A stretch of 64,000 bases of DNA. Source: Chaetorhynchus papuensis (lineage: Eukaryota > Chordata > Aves > Passeriformes > Rhipiduridae). The DNA is taken from NCBI GenBank assembly GCA_013396525.1, contig VWYX01000080.1, forward strand, positions 921,893-985,892. The letters run 5' to 3'. The notes beneath the pieces were generated by a model. It was not told the origin of the DNA, made no database searches, and saw only the letters and a list, made by a program, of their open reading frames with translations. This document shows, piece after piece, positions 50,601 to 63,000 of the stretch; within the stretch, counting starts at the first letter, position 1; the number at the start of each line of letters is the position of its first letter. The position numbers and the translations under genes are program-made.

Positions 50601-53600
50601 TCTAGAGTCAGTAGTCTAATTTAGGTGCTCCTGTCCATCCGAATAGCTAGGTGTCTGATTCTTCAAACAGGTGTTTTTAAAGGGTGATGAAGAATAAAGA
50701 TAAGGATTTATGCATTTTCCAGTTATCTATCAAGGGTAGATGTGCTATTAAGCAACCTAATATATGCATACTAGAATTGTTTCTGTGCTTTCCCTCCCTG
50801 TGGGGCTCACTTGAAAACACAGCTAAAATTAGGAGTCAGAGATTTACCTTCTGATCTATCACAAGAGATGCATTCATTTATGAACTGGCAAAGACAACAA
50901 CCGGGACCTTGTGCACATGGAATATTCCCTTTCATCTTTATTTTAAGTGCAGTTGTGTAACAGTTGCATTAATAGGACAAGGAGATATTAGGGTCCATGC
51001 CACGAGCTGTACAAGCCACCAACTGTTCCCACAGAATTGTGCAAAAACCTGAGAAAACAGGATCATGAGAATAACCTATTCTTTCTTGCCTGCAGTATCT
51101 CATACCAGATACTACAATCTCTCCTAAGTACAAATTCAGGAATATCACACCAACTACTTTTGCTTGGGTACCTTTAAACTTCATATCTTGCTACTTTTTA
51201 GGATGTTTAAGTGATTAACCTATAAATCCTAATGACCTATAGTTAATTTTCTACCAATGTAAGTGAAAAAATCACACATTTTTCCTGAGAGATGATTTCT
51301 TCAAGTTCTGCTGGAGAAAAATTTCATTGAATTAGATTTTTTCTGTAGCTGCTAACTTAAATGAGATCTAGACAAGTAGACAACCTCTTAACTTAGCATT
51401 GTAAATAAATGTATAAGTCCCATTAGAAATGGTTCCATTTTTCTAAGAATTCAAAATCCTTTGCATAAATGATTTAACAAATATTTAATATGGTTTCTCA
51501 AATTCCAACTGTAGATGAATGTATCATATATGTGTGTATGTGACAGACAGAGAAAAGCAGCTAAATAACTTTTCAAGTAAAATTTGGAGCATTTATTTTG
51601 CAATATTTACCAAGATACTTTAGCAAAAGCATGCTACTATTGAAAAACAATGGCTGTAGAAAGAAGGCTGGCAAGCTCCCAGATGGACTTGACAAATACT
51701 TTTTAGGCTGATAGATGAGCAGGGGGAGCTCTCAAAACTGCTATTCAAATTCAATTCATTAAGCTTAATGGAAGAAACCCCAGCCAAGATATGAGCTTCT
51801 AGTTCATCACGCATACAAAACCCCAATTATGTTCCCACTTGCTCTTCTGCTAGCAGCTTTCTTCAGAAATAAGTAAGCAGAAGACTTAGCTGAAATCATA
51901 GGCTTGATTAGATTGTTTTCGCATAGCAGAAATTTTTAATATAGTGTATATTTAATTCAAAATAGTTGTTAAATTTTTTTTTAAGAAGAAAGAAAGAGGA
52001 CTTTGTCAGGTGAAAATTATTTTTAGCATCAGACAGAAATGAAGAGAAAAAATTGCATTTAATTATTTGTTAACAAAAGTGATTCTCTGAAAATCTTATT
52101 TTTGATGTCACAGTTAATAGTAGCTATTTGCTTCTAGTTAGTATCCAATAATAAAGTAATAGCACAAGAAGTGCTGCAGTAATTATGCTTTATGCTTAAC
52201 AAGGTAATGATTCTGTCAACCCCACACATGTTGAAGGATAATTTACTCTGTATACTGTCCTAGTAATATGAACAAGTTATTCTACAGATCAAGGTACGAC
52301 TCAAAGTGAGGGAAATCCTTGAGCAGTTCCCTAAATAGAAAAAGTCACTATAAATAATAGAAGCCATAACAAATTTTTCTTCTTACAAGTAAAGAATTTG
52401 GCTGTTTAGACCAAAAAATACATTATTCATATCAGAATTCACTTACTGATAGGAATGCACAAATTCTTGCACAGTTACCAAAAAAAAAAGCCTTTTGAGT
52501 TGCATGTATCATCACTACATGATTACTTTGGAAGTTCTGTATTTTAGGTTTTGGGGTTTGTGGTTTTTTCCTCTTTATGACAGTTTCCCTTAAGCACATT
52601 TTAATTAGTGATTTTTGATCTTGACTAGTCCCTGTTGAAAGTAGGACAAATGCAGCCTTTCTTCTCTGGCTTGCTGTGTCTGCAGTAAGGGGCAGGGAAG
52701 CAGAGATCTTTTTGAAAGACAGAAGAGTATTTGAAAAATGTTTTTTGTTTACCATCACCATTTTGTTAATGACTATGGAGAGCAACTTTTCAGGTATTCT
52801 CGAGACTGACATCCATCCTCATTACAATAAGAATGCAAATATCTCCTCTTCTATCAGGACTTGCATTAACATTTTAATTTTGCCTACTGCACAGAGGCAT
52901 TCATTTATTTATGGAAAATTTAACAAGAGCACACAATTCCCCTGCACAAAATACTGGTTGAATCTTAAACCAACAGTATAGCTTAACACTTTCTATAGTG
53001 CTCATTGCTGAGAATAAGTTTCATAACTAAAGGAAAGCAGACAGATTTTGGTTCAGACCTTACAGAAAAAATTGTTGCTTATCTGCTCTGAGGTCTTCCC
53101 AGGAAAGAAAGTTCTAGATGAAGGATTTATCAAATTTTCTTCAGTTGGTTTTCAGTTAAGTATGAAATTGAATTGTATGTTTTGACATGATACCAAAATA
53201 CGGTAAATTTCAGCATTTGTAATACTTCTTGAGATTATATATATAATTGTATTGGTCAATACAGCACATCAACTTGTAAGAAAGGTTGAATACTTTAGGA
53301 AAATTAATTAAGACTGCATATTCACCTTTCTAGAATCACAGGACTCTTTCCATGATTATATATCTAGCTGTCATTGAGTCACACTTGCAGAGATGTCCTT
53401 TGCTTTGTGGAGAGATAAACTGCATGATCTAATAGGTCATTTTCTATTCCTAACTTCTATGGCTCAATGAACAATAAATAATATTACTGTGTATATGTAA
53501 TGTCTTTTTCCAGGAATAAAATATTGCCCACAAGACACAAACATCACGTAGATTGTGATATAATGCCTCAAATGACCAGCAATGATCAATAGATCAAACA

Positions 53601-56600
53601 CAGTATAATTTTTCTATACTGTGGGCCATATTTAACATTGTTGCTTCTCAACAAATCAATTTGGTTTACCCCACAAATTTAAAAAAAAAAGGAAACATGA
53701 GAGTTTTAAATCCTACAGAGAGAATCTTACAAACTAAGGCTTTCTGTTTTTCTTCAGACAGCACACCACAGATAATCATCTCCGTTAGACACCAAAGAAA
53801 ATAATTTGGTCCTAGCACACTTACAGTGTTAAGGGCAGAATATATATTCAGAGCTGTCCAGAACACACCTAACATTTTATCTCACATGCTCCACAGCTGC
53901 AGTCTGAATTTGGATAGGTGCCTATCCAAATAGGCAAATGTTTTCCCCAGTGATGGTAAGCTGAAGCTGAAGACAAAAATTACGTATTTGAGAACAGCAG
54001 AGTACCCAATTAGATGGCTACATTGGTCAGATATGTCTTTATGAGGATGCTGGGTTTTGTTTTCCCACATCTTACTTAGATCTGTCCCCTCAGATAAATC
54101 AGAAATTGGATTTATGGAGTGCTTTTCTATTTAGAAAGCAATAAAAAAGAACAAAAATCCTGGCAGTTCATACTGTTTAGCAGTTAAATCAAGTATCTGA
54201 ATTCTGCTGGAAAATAAATGCATTATCTCAATGTTTAAAAATACAGCAAACACGATAATATGGTTTCCATTATTAGCACAGTCACCAAAGCCTTTGTACT
54301 AATTCGTGGATGAAGTCCAAGGAAAACCTATACCCTGTCTTCTACCTCACTGTACTAGAATAAAATTAATAGCCAGTCCCCTTATCAGCCATGTAATCAA
54401 AAGGAAGTATTGTACCAGAAGCTCTTTCCAGTTTCAGGTGCTTTAAAAAAAATAAAAGTGCATTAGTTTCCGGCTCTCCAAAAGGTCAAGATTCCCAGAA
54501 AAAAAGCTTCTTCATTTTTTTTTGTGAAATATACAATAGCAAAAGCTTGAGCCATAGAAAGCAATGTACTAATATTGCCAGTAAAATGTCAAGATTCCCT
54601 CATAGTAAAGCAATTTCAACCAACAGATTTATTTGTTTCTGCAAATTAATTTCAACCTTGGGTTGCAATACAGGGTGTGCTGTATATTTCCATAAATATG
54701 TAATAGTTTAAAATCAAGCTATGTAATTACCTGGCTGAATTTGAAAGTGTTTTCTTATTTTAAACAGAAAATTTCTTCATTGTCCTTCCCTAAGCAAAAT
54801 TTAAATTAAAGAAACTTCATTTCATGATTAACCAAATATCAGATAATGAGCTGAAATGGGAAAACCAAGAAAATCTGTGAAATTGAATTATAAGTGATGA
54901 AAAAGAGATAAAAATTTAATACATAACTTAAAAAAAATTTATCCAATTATTAATCCAAATCTACTAATTTCCCAGCCCCAGTAGAATAAAGTACTCTTTC
55001 CAATGGCATAACCCCTGATGGACTTTATATTTTTTCATGGCTGAGCACTGTTGTTTCTATTGTCCTCAACATTTGTTCATACTCTAGGTTCATAAGATAA
55101 TGAGATGAAGGTTTCTCTGCCCCATATCTTCCAGATAAAGTTTTTGAGAATGCTACAAGTATTTAAGTCATTATTCAGCAGGAGAAAAATCATGGCCACA
55201 TGTAGTAACTACACCAAACCAGAGCTGAAATTCTCGTTCTCAGCTCCGTTATGGATTTAATTTGAGAGCAGATCAGTTTAGACCAACACACCCCACTTTT
55301 AGAATTGAGTAATAATAACATGGCCTTGCTTTCATTTTTTGCATGTTTTATGTCGGCTCTATACTCCTCCACACAGGGAATTGTTTAAACATGTCCCATG
55401 TCGGTTTAATGGAGACTCAAACCTATATGTAGGGTCTGTGCAGTACTATAATTAAAAAATTACTGAATTCAGTCCAACTTAAGACTCACCTTAGGCCTGA
55501 ACTTTGTCAGCTATAAACCAGGGAAATCTAGAACAATCCTGCTTTATGAGTTGTGTAGCATACTTATGCCAAATTCAGTAGACTCACTGCATAGCCTAAA
55601 AGTTCCATCAATGAATTAGCTGATCATAAATTCTTTTGTTCTCTGGATTGAGTTGTTTAGCTCCCATTTGAAACACCACCATAATCCTAATATAACTGCT
55701 AATAAAATGGAAAAGTCTAAAAAGTCTATTTGAGTAGAAATACTGAATTATCTTTATATAAGCAGGATAAATTGGTGTGTTGACAATGGCAAAAATGTAC
55801 AGTTAAATCTTCTATTTATATTGATTTTAAATTTCATGGACTGGTTATTTCAAACTGAATAACAATCTTATTGAGAAAATTAATGACGTATATGCCAGTT
55901 TTGAAAATTAGTAGACTGCTAACAATTTACACTGATGACTTCAGGGAACCAAACCACACAGCTCCATTCTCATGTCCTTATCTTCGAGATGAGGGATTTT
56001 CCCTCGAATTTTTGTAGCAATCCATAAACTAAAGTTAATCTTACAGCACCTCTTCCAGTATTTTATTCTGAGCTGCAAAGACGCCAGTATTCTTCAATAT
56101 AATAAAAATACTTATTTTATATTAGTTCCAGTCTTCATAAGCCAAAAACATCAGGCTGAAAAAAGTTTGACAAAAAGTCAAGGGACATGCATGGTAGTAC
56201 AAACCATATAGGAAAAGAATTATGGTGAGAAAGTGGAGGAAAGGACAGATTTCACAACAAAGAGAATTTGAGGAAGCTTTTAAAAATATCTACAACTAAA
56301 AGATTAGTCAAATATAAAAAATTAGAAGCAATTCTTGGACTTGAGTGTTAAATGTAACAACTGAAATGTTCTTGGGCATTTATTTGACCAAATTATCAGC
56401 AATGCATGAGGTATCTGGCAACATAATTGTGTGGAAATATTAGAAGCAAAGGGGAGTATTGCAAAAGTGTTCATAAAAACCCGCATTGGACAGGTAGGAG
56501 TATATCTGGAACAGCACTTTTAAACGGCGAAAAAGCCAGCACCAAAAAGGGAAAAAACCAAAATGGACTCTTTCTAGAGGGACTCCATGTCACGGCTGCT

Positions 56601-57406
56601 GACTGTAAAATCCTCAGCATCATTCACACAGTAGTTGCACTGCTTACCACTTCCACCCAAGCTGACTAAGCCAACATAGTAACTTTGCAAAAACAAGTAT
56701 TTGTTCCTGCAGATGTGGAAAGGTTCACATCCAAATTCAAAACACATTATCATGAGCAAAATAGCTTCTATCAGGTTTCCTTTGAAGGCACGGCATTAGC
56801 AAGTAATTCAGTCTTGCCTTGGCCTACAGTATTGATTTCTTTATTTCCTTTCCAATACTTCCACTGAGGTTGTGATAAGAGGAAAAAAAAGTGATTAAAT
56901 TCTTGAAATCGGTAAGTTCAGAAGAAAAGCACAACAAGGAATATCACATCAGGTCTGATTTCAAGTCAGACTTATCTGCTGACAGGAAGAGAAATTCAGA
57001 ATAAAGAAAAGAGAGGGATAGATAGATACTATCTCATATAACTTCAGTTAATGTACATATTTAGGGTGCATTCCAATCCCAGGTATCATGCAACATAGCA
57101 ACTCTTTTTTAGGGAGAATTTGTACATTGTAGCATTGTGGTAGCATTTTGCTACTCTTTTGCAAGAGAATTCTTTGTTGTGAATGTTAGGTTTTACCCCC
57201 AGAGATATGACTTGTTTCTTGGCTTTAGAGAAGACAATATCAAAGTAACATCTTTATACTTGAGGCAGAAGTTAATGAGATGTTTTATAATCTCAGTTCC
57301 CAGAAGGGTTTTCATTCCAGTCACAGGCCAGTTCTTTCTTGAATTCTATCTTTAAAGAGGTAATTTTTTACACCTGCAGCTCTATCTTTGCTACAAAGAG
57401 AGACGT
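47640..57406. other. AT-rich non-coding DNA
   Basis: No transposon was recognised in nearly 10 kb. Open runs of up to about 126 codons (plus strand 48559-48933 and minus strand 52432-52812) carry no motifs. The hairpin at 53908-53931 is listed separately. Confidence 0.55.
53908..53931. repeat. Perfect inverted repeat, 11-bp arms, 2-base centre
   Basis: The arm 'atttggatagg' (53908-53918) and the arm 'cctatccaaat' (53921-53931) are exact complements separated only by 'tg'. With mixed base composition in the arms, this is less easily explained by AT-richness than the other small palindromes. A DNA-binding dimer site or a replication-slippage product are both possible. Confidence 0.65.
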
Positions 57407-58825
57407 AGAATCATAGAATCTTAGAATGGTCTGGGTTGTAAGGGACCTTAAAGATCATCTAGTTCCAAACAACCAGACATGGACAGGGACACCTTCTACC
57501 AGATTGCTCAAAGCCCCATCCAACCTGGCCTTCAACACTTTCAGGTGCAAGGTATCCATAACTTCTCTGGGCGATCTGTTCCAGTGCCTCACCACTCTCA
57601 CAGTAAAGAATTTCTACCCAATATCTAACCTAAACCTACCCTCCTTCAGCTTAAGACCCCTTGTCCTGTCACTGCAAGCCCTTGTGAAAAATCCCTCTCC
57701 AGCTCTCTTGTAGGACCCCTTTAGGTATGGGAAGGTGCTGTTAAGTCTCCCTGGAGCTTTCTCTTGTCCAGGCTGAGCAACACCAACTCTCTCAGCCTGT
57801 CATCATAGGAGAGGTGCTCCAGCACTGAGATCATCTTCATGCCTCCCCTCTAGACTCACTCCAACAAGTCAACACCCTTCTTATGTTGGGAGCTCCAGAA
57901 AAGAACACAATACTCCAAGTGGAGTCTCATGAGAGTAGAGGTGGAGAATCCTCTCCCTTGACCAGCTGGCCATGCTGCTTTTGATGCACCCCAGGATGCA
58001 GTTGGCTTTCTGGGCTGTGAACATGCATTTCTGTGTCACATTGAGATTCTCCTCCACCAACACCCGCAAGTCCTTTTCTCCAGGTCCAGTCTCAATCCAT
58101 TATCTGCCCAGTCTGCATTTGTGCTTGGGATTGCTCTGACTGAAGTGCAGGACTTTTCACTTGGCTTTTTTGAACTTCAGGAGGTTCACACAGACCCACC
58201 TCTCAAGCTGTGACAGTCCCTATAGATGGCATCTCTTCCTTCCAGTGTGTTGACTGCACCTGGATGTCGTTGGCCAGCTTGCTGAGGGGTGCACTTGATC
58301 CACTGACCATGTCACTGACAAAGATATTAAACAGTGACGGTCCCAGCACTGGCCCCCAAGGAACATCACTCATCACTGGTCTTCACTTAGGCATCAAACC
58401 ATTGACCACAACTCTGAGGGTGACCATCCAGCCAATTCCTCCTCCACCCAGTGATGCATCTGTCAAATCCACGTCTCTCCAGCTCAGAGACAAGGATGTT
58501 GTACAGGCCACCCATATGCTCTGCACAAGTCCAGGCAGACAACATTAGTCACTCTTCCTTCACACCGATGCTGCAACCCCACCGTGAAAGGCCACCGAGT
58601 TTGACAGGCACTATTTGCCCTTAGCAAAGTCACGTTGTCTGTCACCAATCGCTTCCATATTTTCCATGTGCCTTTGCACAGTTTCTAGGATGATCTGCTC
58701 CATGATTTTTCAGGGCACTGAGGCAAGACTGACTGGCCAGTAATTCCTTGGGTCTTCTATATTTCCCTTTTTAAAAATGGCAATTATGTTTCCCCTTTTC
58801 CAGTCAGTGGGAACTTTACTGGGTA
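57407..58825 (-). mobile_element. CR1 LINE retrotransposon, 5'-truncated, decayed
   Basis: This is a degenerate copy of a CR1 non-LTR retrotransposon lying on the minus strand, about 1.4 kb long. Its 3' end is at the low coordinate: 57407-57425 reads, on the minus strand, as ATTCTAAG and ATTCTATG octamers, the CR1 tail. Between about 57430 and 58200 is the usual CR1 3' portion, including the stretch written here as a complement of 'cccagagaagttatgg'. Between about 58600 and 58815 lie reverse-transcriptase remnants. The minus-strand frame shows VPTDWKRGN, IFKKG and PVSLASVP, then shifts frame into MEQIILETVQRHMENMEAIG. That second frame ends at a TAG at 58611-58613. The element is therefore 5'-truncated inside the RT domain, frameshifted and dead. 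The start near 58825 is approximate, because the sequence beyond it no longer resembles CR1. Truncation at the 5' end is normal for this family. Confidence 0.93.
58600..58825 (-). pseudogene. CR1 reverse-transcriptase fragment, frameshifted
   Basis: This is the only recognisable protein-coding remnant in the window. Read on the minus strand, it covers a small part of the reverse-transcriptase domain of CR1 ORF2, the enzyme that copies the element RNA at the insertion site. Visible motifs in order are VPTDWKRGN, IFKKG, then NYWPVSLASVP. A frame change near 58710 is followed by IMEQIILETVQRHMENMEAI and a TAG stop at 58611-58613. The catalytic YxDD-type motif is not recognisable. Further downstream (58200-58600) CR1-like protein fragments are spread over several frames with stops. 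It cannot encode a working enzyme. Confidence 0.85.
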
Positions 58826-59889
58826 GACAAGGGTGCACAGGTTGAAAGAAATTATCACTGGCAGTTGTCATCCCAAAATCAGGTACTAATTTGAAGAAGG
58901 GGTGAGAGAGTTTAATTTCGAATTCCATGGGAAACCAAAGATGACAGAAACAACTACTGTTGTAACGTGCCTTCAGAAAAAAAGCAGATTTCACTCACTG
59001 TTAGGGGCCTGGCTTCAGAACCAGAATACAAATCAGGAACCCCTAAAAAGCAGCAGAGCACGAAGAGCCAAAGGCTCACACCACTATCCTTATCCAACAG
59101 TTAGGGAGAAAAATTTCCAATGGTAAATATATCCATTGTTAATCAACAGAGAGCAACCTACAAAGCAGCATGCTCATTCCAAAACATCCCACAGACAATT
59201 CTGTCTCTGTGAGAGTTCAGATCAGGAAGGCACCCCTAAGCTCTCTTACAATATGAACTAATCTGTAGATATGTGGTTTCAAAGAAGTCTCTGCTGTGAC
59301 CTCAGATTTTTCAGTATTTCACCCTTCTGTACCTCACCAAGATACAAATATTTTAAGTGCATGCCTCAGCCACTGAACTATTCACAAAGTGGAGATGGTA
59401 GAAATGAGTATCATCCGTGCATTTCTGGCACCTGAGCCTTATTATCTGCACTGTTTACCTGAAGAATGCATGTGCTTATCGAAAAGATTAGAGACACCAG
59501 GATTCTAACAAAAGTTAGGGGTCTTGTTTCCCATCACTTCCTGGCTTCCTGGCTACTCCACTTTGCAGAATGAGTCACTTTACTCAGTCCTAGAGTCTTT
59601 CCATTTCTCTCAAATGTGAGAAAAGTATTTCATGGTCAGTGCTGCAGTGGTACTCAGGATTTACGAGTGAGAATATCTGCCAACAGAACATTGAAAGGAA
59701 GAAATAATTTATCAATGCCACTACTTCTATGTCTTAGTTTGTGTCCAAATTTTTCACCCAAGTTTATAAGAGTTCAGCCTAGGATTTAAGCAGAAACACA
59801 ACTGATATGTTAAAGCAGAAAAGAAATACTGGCAGCTGTAACTGTGTATGTGAAAAATCTATACTGACTACAGGTAAGTATTTTGCAAT
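58826..59889. other. Non-coding DNA between the CR1 copy and the assembly join
   Basis: The first ~100 bp could include further unrecognisable CR1 sequence. The rest holds no gene or named repeat. Confidence 0.5.
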
Positions 59890-60073
59890 ATAAAATTCAG
59901 AATACATCTCTGGTTAAAAAAAAAAGCTTGAATTCAGACTGGAGAAATCCTCATGCTAAACGTCTCTAGAGGCTTAAAAGNATAAAATTCAGAATACATC
60001 TCTGGTTAAAAAAAAAAAGCTTGAATTCAGACTGGAGAAATCCTCATGCTAAACATCTCTAGAGGCTTAAAAG
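59890..60073. repeat. 91-bp segment duplicated across a single N (assembly join)
   Basis: The segment at 59890-59980 (91 bp) is repeated at 59982-60073 (92 bp), separated only by one ambiguous base, N, at 59981. The copies differ by one A in a poly-A run (10 versus 11 A) and by one G-to-A change (the 'taaacgtctc' versus 'taaacatctc' position). This is the only N in the window. The pattern is what an assembler produces when two overlapping contig ends, or two alleles, are placed end to end without merging. It is probably not a genuine tandem duplication. Confidence 0.9.
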
Positions 60074-63000
60074 CTTTATTGTTAAAATCCTCTTCATCTC
60101 ATGCAATGTGTTTTTCCTAGTGTCCCAGAAATACTAACATAATGTGCAATCACAGATCACTGATTTTTTCCTGCTTATTGTCAACATTTGCCTCTCATGA
60201 TGATATTGAGAGCTGAAATACTATCATACTGGTTATTTCAAATTCTGACTTAGGATAGAAACATGTTGCAACAAAGCCAGAAAGAGTTGCCTGTTTTTCT
60301 GTTTGTATAAACTTCTTCCTGTCCGGGATTTAAGCTTCCCTCCATTTCTTACATTTTCCTGACACGGAAAAAACATAGTTAATGGAATACGAGCACCTAT
60401 TATGAAAGCAGTTTAAGGTACACTGTAGCAGATAATAGCTCTTATAAATTAAGCTAGGTAAGGAACACTTTGTTTTGTTTGCTTATGAAGTACACAAAGA
60501 TATTCAGCTAGAGATCTGTCACGAAAAATATTAAAAAATCCAAAATAGATTGCCTCTAGTTTTTAAAAGGTCAGCTATGGGAACTCTTGTCCACTAGGGA
60601 AAAGAACTCAAACAAAGAGATGTTCTGAAGGTCTGCTTTGCAGATTATTTTTTTTTACCTACTGAAATTAGCATAACACTGTGATAGAAAAGCTGAATCC
60701 TGCTGCTGAGATAAAATGAAATTTTCTACCTGCCTCGAGGGAGAAGGTCTGTTCTTTGAAATGAACCTAACAATGGTAGTAGCTGCCCATTATTCCAGAC
60801 ATAATAATATGATTATGCAACTACTTCACTGAGGATTTCACTGACTTACGGTCCTTGAATATCCCACAAAAATCATTAGCAGACTTAGGGTAGCTAACTC
60901 TGGGAATTTCCACAATATTAACTAGCCCAGATTAAGTTCTGTGGAGAATGAGAACAGATTCTATACATAATAGCTGATTTAGAAAATCACAAAACACTGG
61001 AATTGCAGGCAGATTATTTGAGCTGCAAGTGTCCTACTAGATAGTAGTTCTACAAAATGCCTGTTGGTACCTCCTAGTCCCAACACCTCTTTAAAAAGCT
61101 GGCTCTCAGTCTCATTGAAAACAGAGTTGAAAAGTTAAACTATTAAAACCAAACTTTTCTTTAAAGTGGCCTGGTTTTCACAAGCTCCAGAAGAAAATGA
61201 AAACTTCCTAGCAAAAACTAAAAATCAAGAAAAAAGAAAACAGTTTATTACAATTCACCATTCATCTCCCTAGCCTGATGGGGACATAGTTTCTTTCAGA
61301 TTGCTCTTTTTCAGGCATTGAAACCTCATGAGAATAAATGTGTAGCCTCATTATTAAAATAAGCTCTTTCCTATGAGAAACAAGACACCCAAGAAGCTAT
61401 CTCAAGCTGAAACAAGCTGAAAATTGATCACTCTAATCCAGCTGCCAAGAAGGTGCTCAATGCATATGGTATAGTTCGTTACAACTCCCCAGTGTTAAAT
61501 TCATCCAAGATTAATTCCAAAGGCTAATGCATTCTTATTTGCCCAGAGCTAGTTGGATATTTAGTTCTGGAACAGTTATTGGTGAATAAGGAATTAAGGC
61601 TGTTGCAAAAATATCATAGTTATATGAGAAGACTGTTTCATCGTCATCATTTTTCAGACTAATTCACTTTGAGACCTGAGTTCCTATACTAAATGCCCAT
61701 ATTAATCATAGAAGTTTTTTATCCTTTATCAGACTCTTAAATTTTCAGTGTTTAAAAGCAACTCTCTGACTTCAGTCACAGCAGCTTCCTCAGAATTTTA
61801 GATCTTGCCAGAAACAGGATTATTGATCTACCATGAGAACTAACTAGTCCATATTAAAAAAACCCAAACAACCCTAGTTCCGAGAAAATTTTCTTTTTTG
61901 TTGTTTTGTTTAGTCCATATATGTAACCGGCCTTCATTTGTAAAGACAAAGGGGAATTTCACCAACTGTAGTTATCTGCAGAACACTTAATTACTTTTAA
62001 TTTGGTGCACAAGGAATCATGTGGTCATAAGTGGAGAAGAAAGAAGGCAGGGCAAAGGAGCTCTTTTCTGATCAGGGAGTTAGGGTAATTCTGAGGAGCA
62101 GGCCAAGCAGTGGGATGGGGCTATGGCTCAAGGATAAAATGTGAAGAGTTTAAGACCACTTCTTTGAAAATGCAGCCCTCCTAAAGAAACGCACCCTGTG
62201 ACCTGGGTGAGACCTGACTGAACCAATGAGCTGCATCAAGAAGCTGGGTTCCCAGAGAATGAATGCAGAGGCCTGCCCTGACAAGGAGAGGGGCTGATGA
62301 CACTACACCAGGAACGCACAAGAAGTCTCAGAAAGTGAATTTCACGCAAAATGCATAAAATACAGCAGATCTGTTATTTCCTGGACAAATTATAATTTAC
62401 TTAAGACTAAAGTACAAGCATTTTGAAAACAGGGACTATGGAGAGAAAAGAAGAATATTTGCCATTAAATTCTCCATTTGCATATAAGCATTAAAAATCA
62501 TATTTCCACAGACTAAGAGCATTAATCTTCCTGGAGAAGTGAAATTCCATTTCATATCCAAGAGATCTTAAAGGATATTTACACAAAGACCCAAATGAAA
62601 GTAGAGATATATGTTTGGTGTTACTTTTCTGGAGGGGCTGAAATTACTTTGACCTAAAATTCTTAGCATGTTAAAGATTCTGCCACACAGGTTCATCAAC
62701 AAAAGAGGCATTTTGCATATATCTCCAAAGTCAGTGGACAACAACTGTGTTAACTGGTCTATATGTCTTTCAGATTGTAATTGAACTGTCCAGTGTAATG
62801 AATGAAGCATAGAATCATGTGCATCCAGTTTGCCTTTGTTTATCCACACTGTCAGCCTGACTTTGGTTCACTTTTGCAGGCAGATTTCTCTATTAATGTC
62901 CATATAGTTTATTTCAAGTTTAGCTTCCCAGTGCTTAGCACTCCTTCGGGCACAAGACTCATTACAGCGCTAGACTAATAATTGAAGTGTTTTTCTTTCT

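Noticed and set aside
58210..58548. 112-codon plus-strand frame as a gene
   Set aside because: It lies antisense within the CR1 copy; the meaningful strand is minus.
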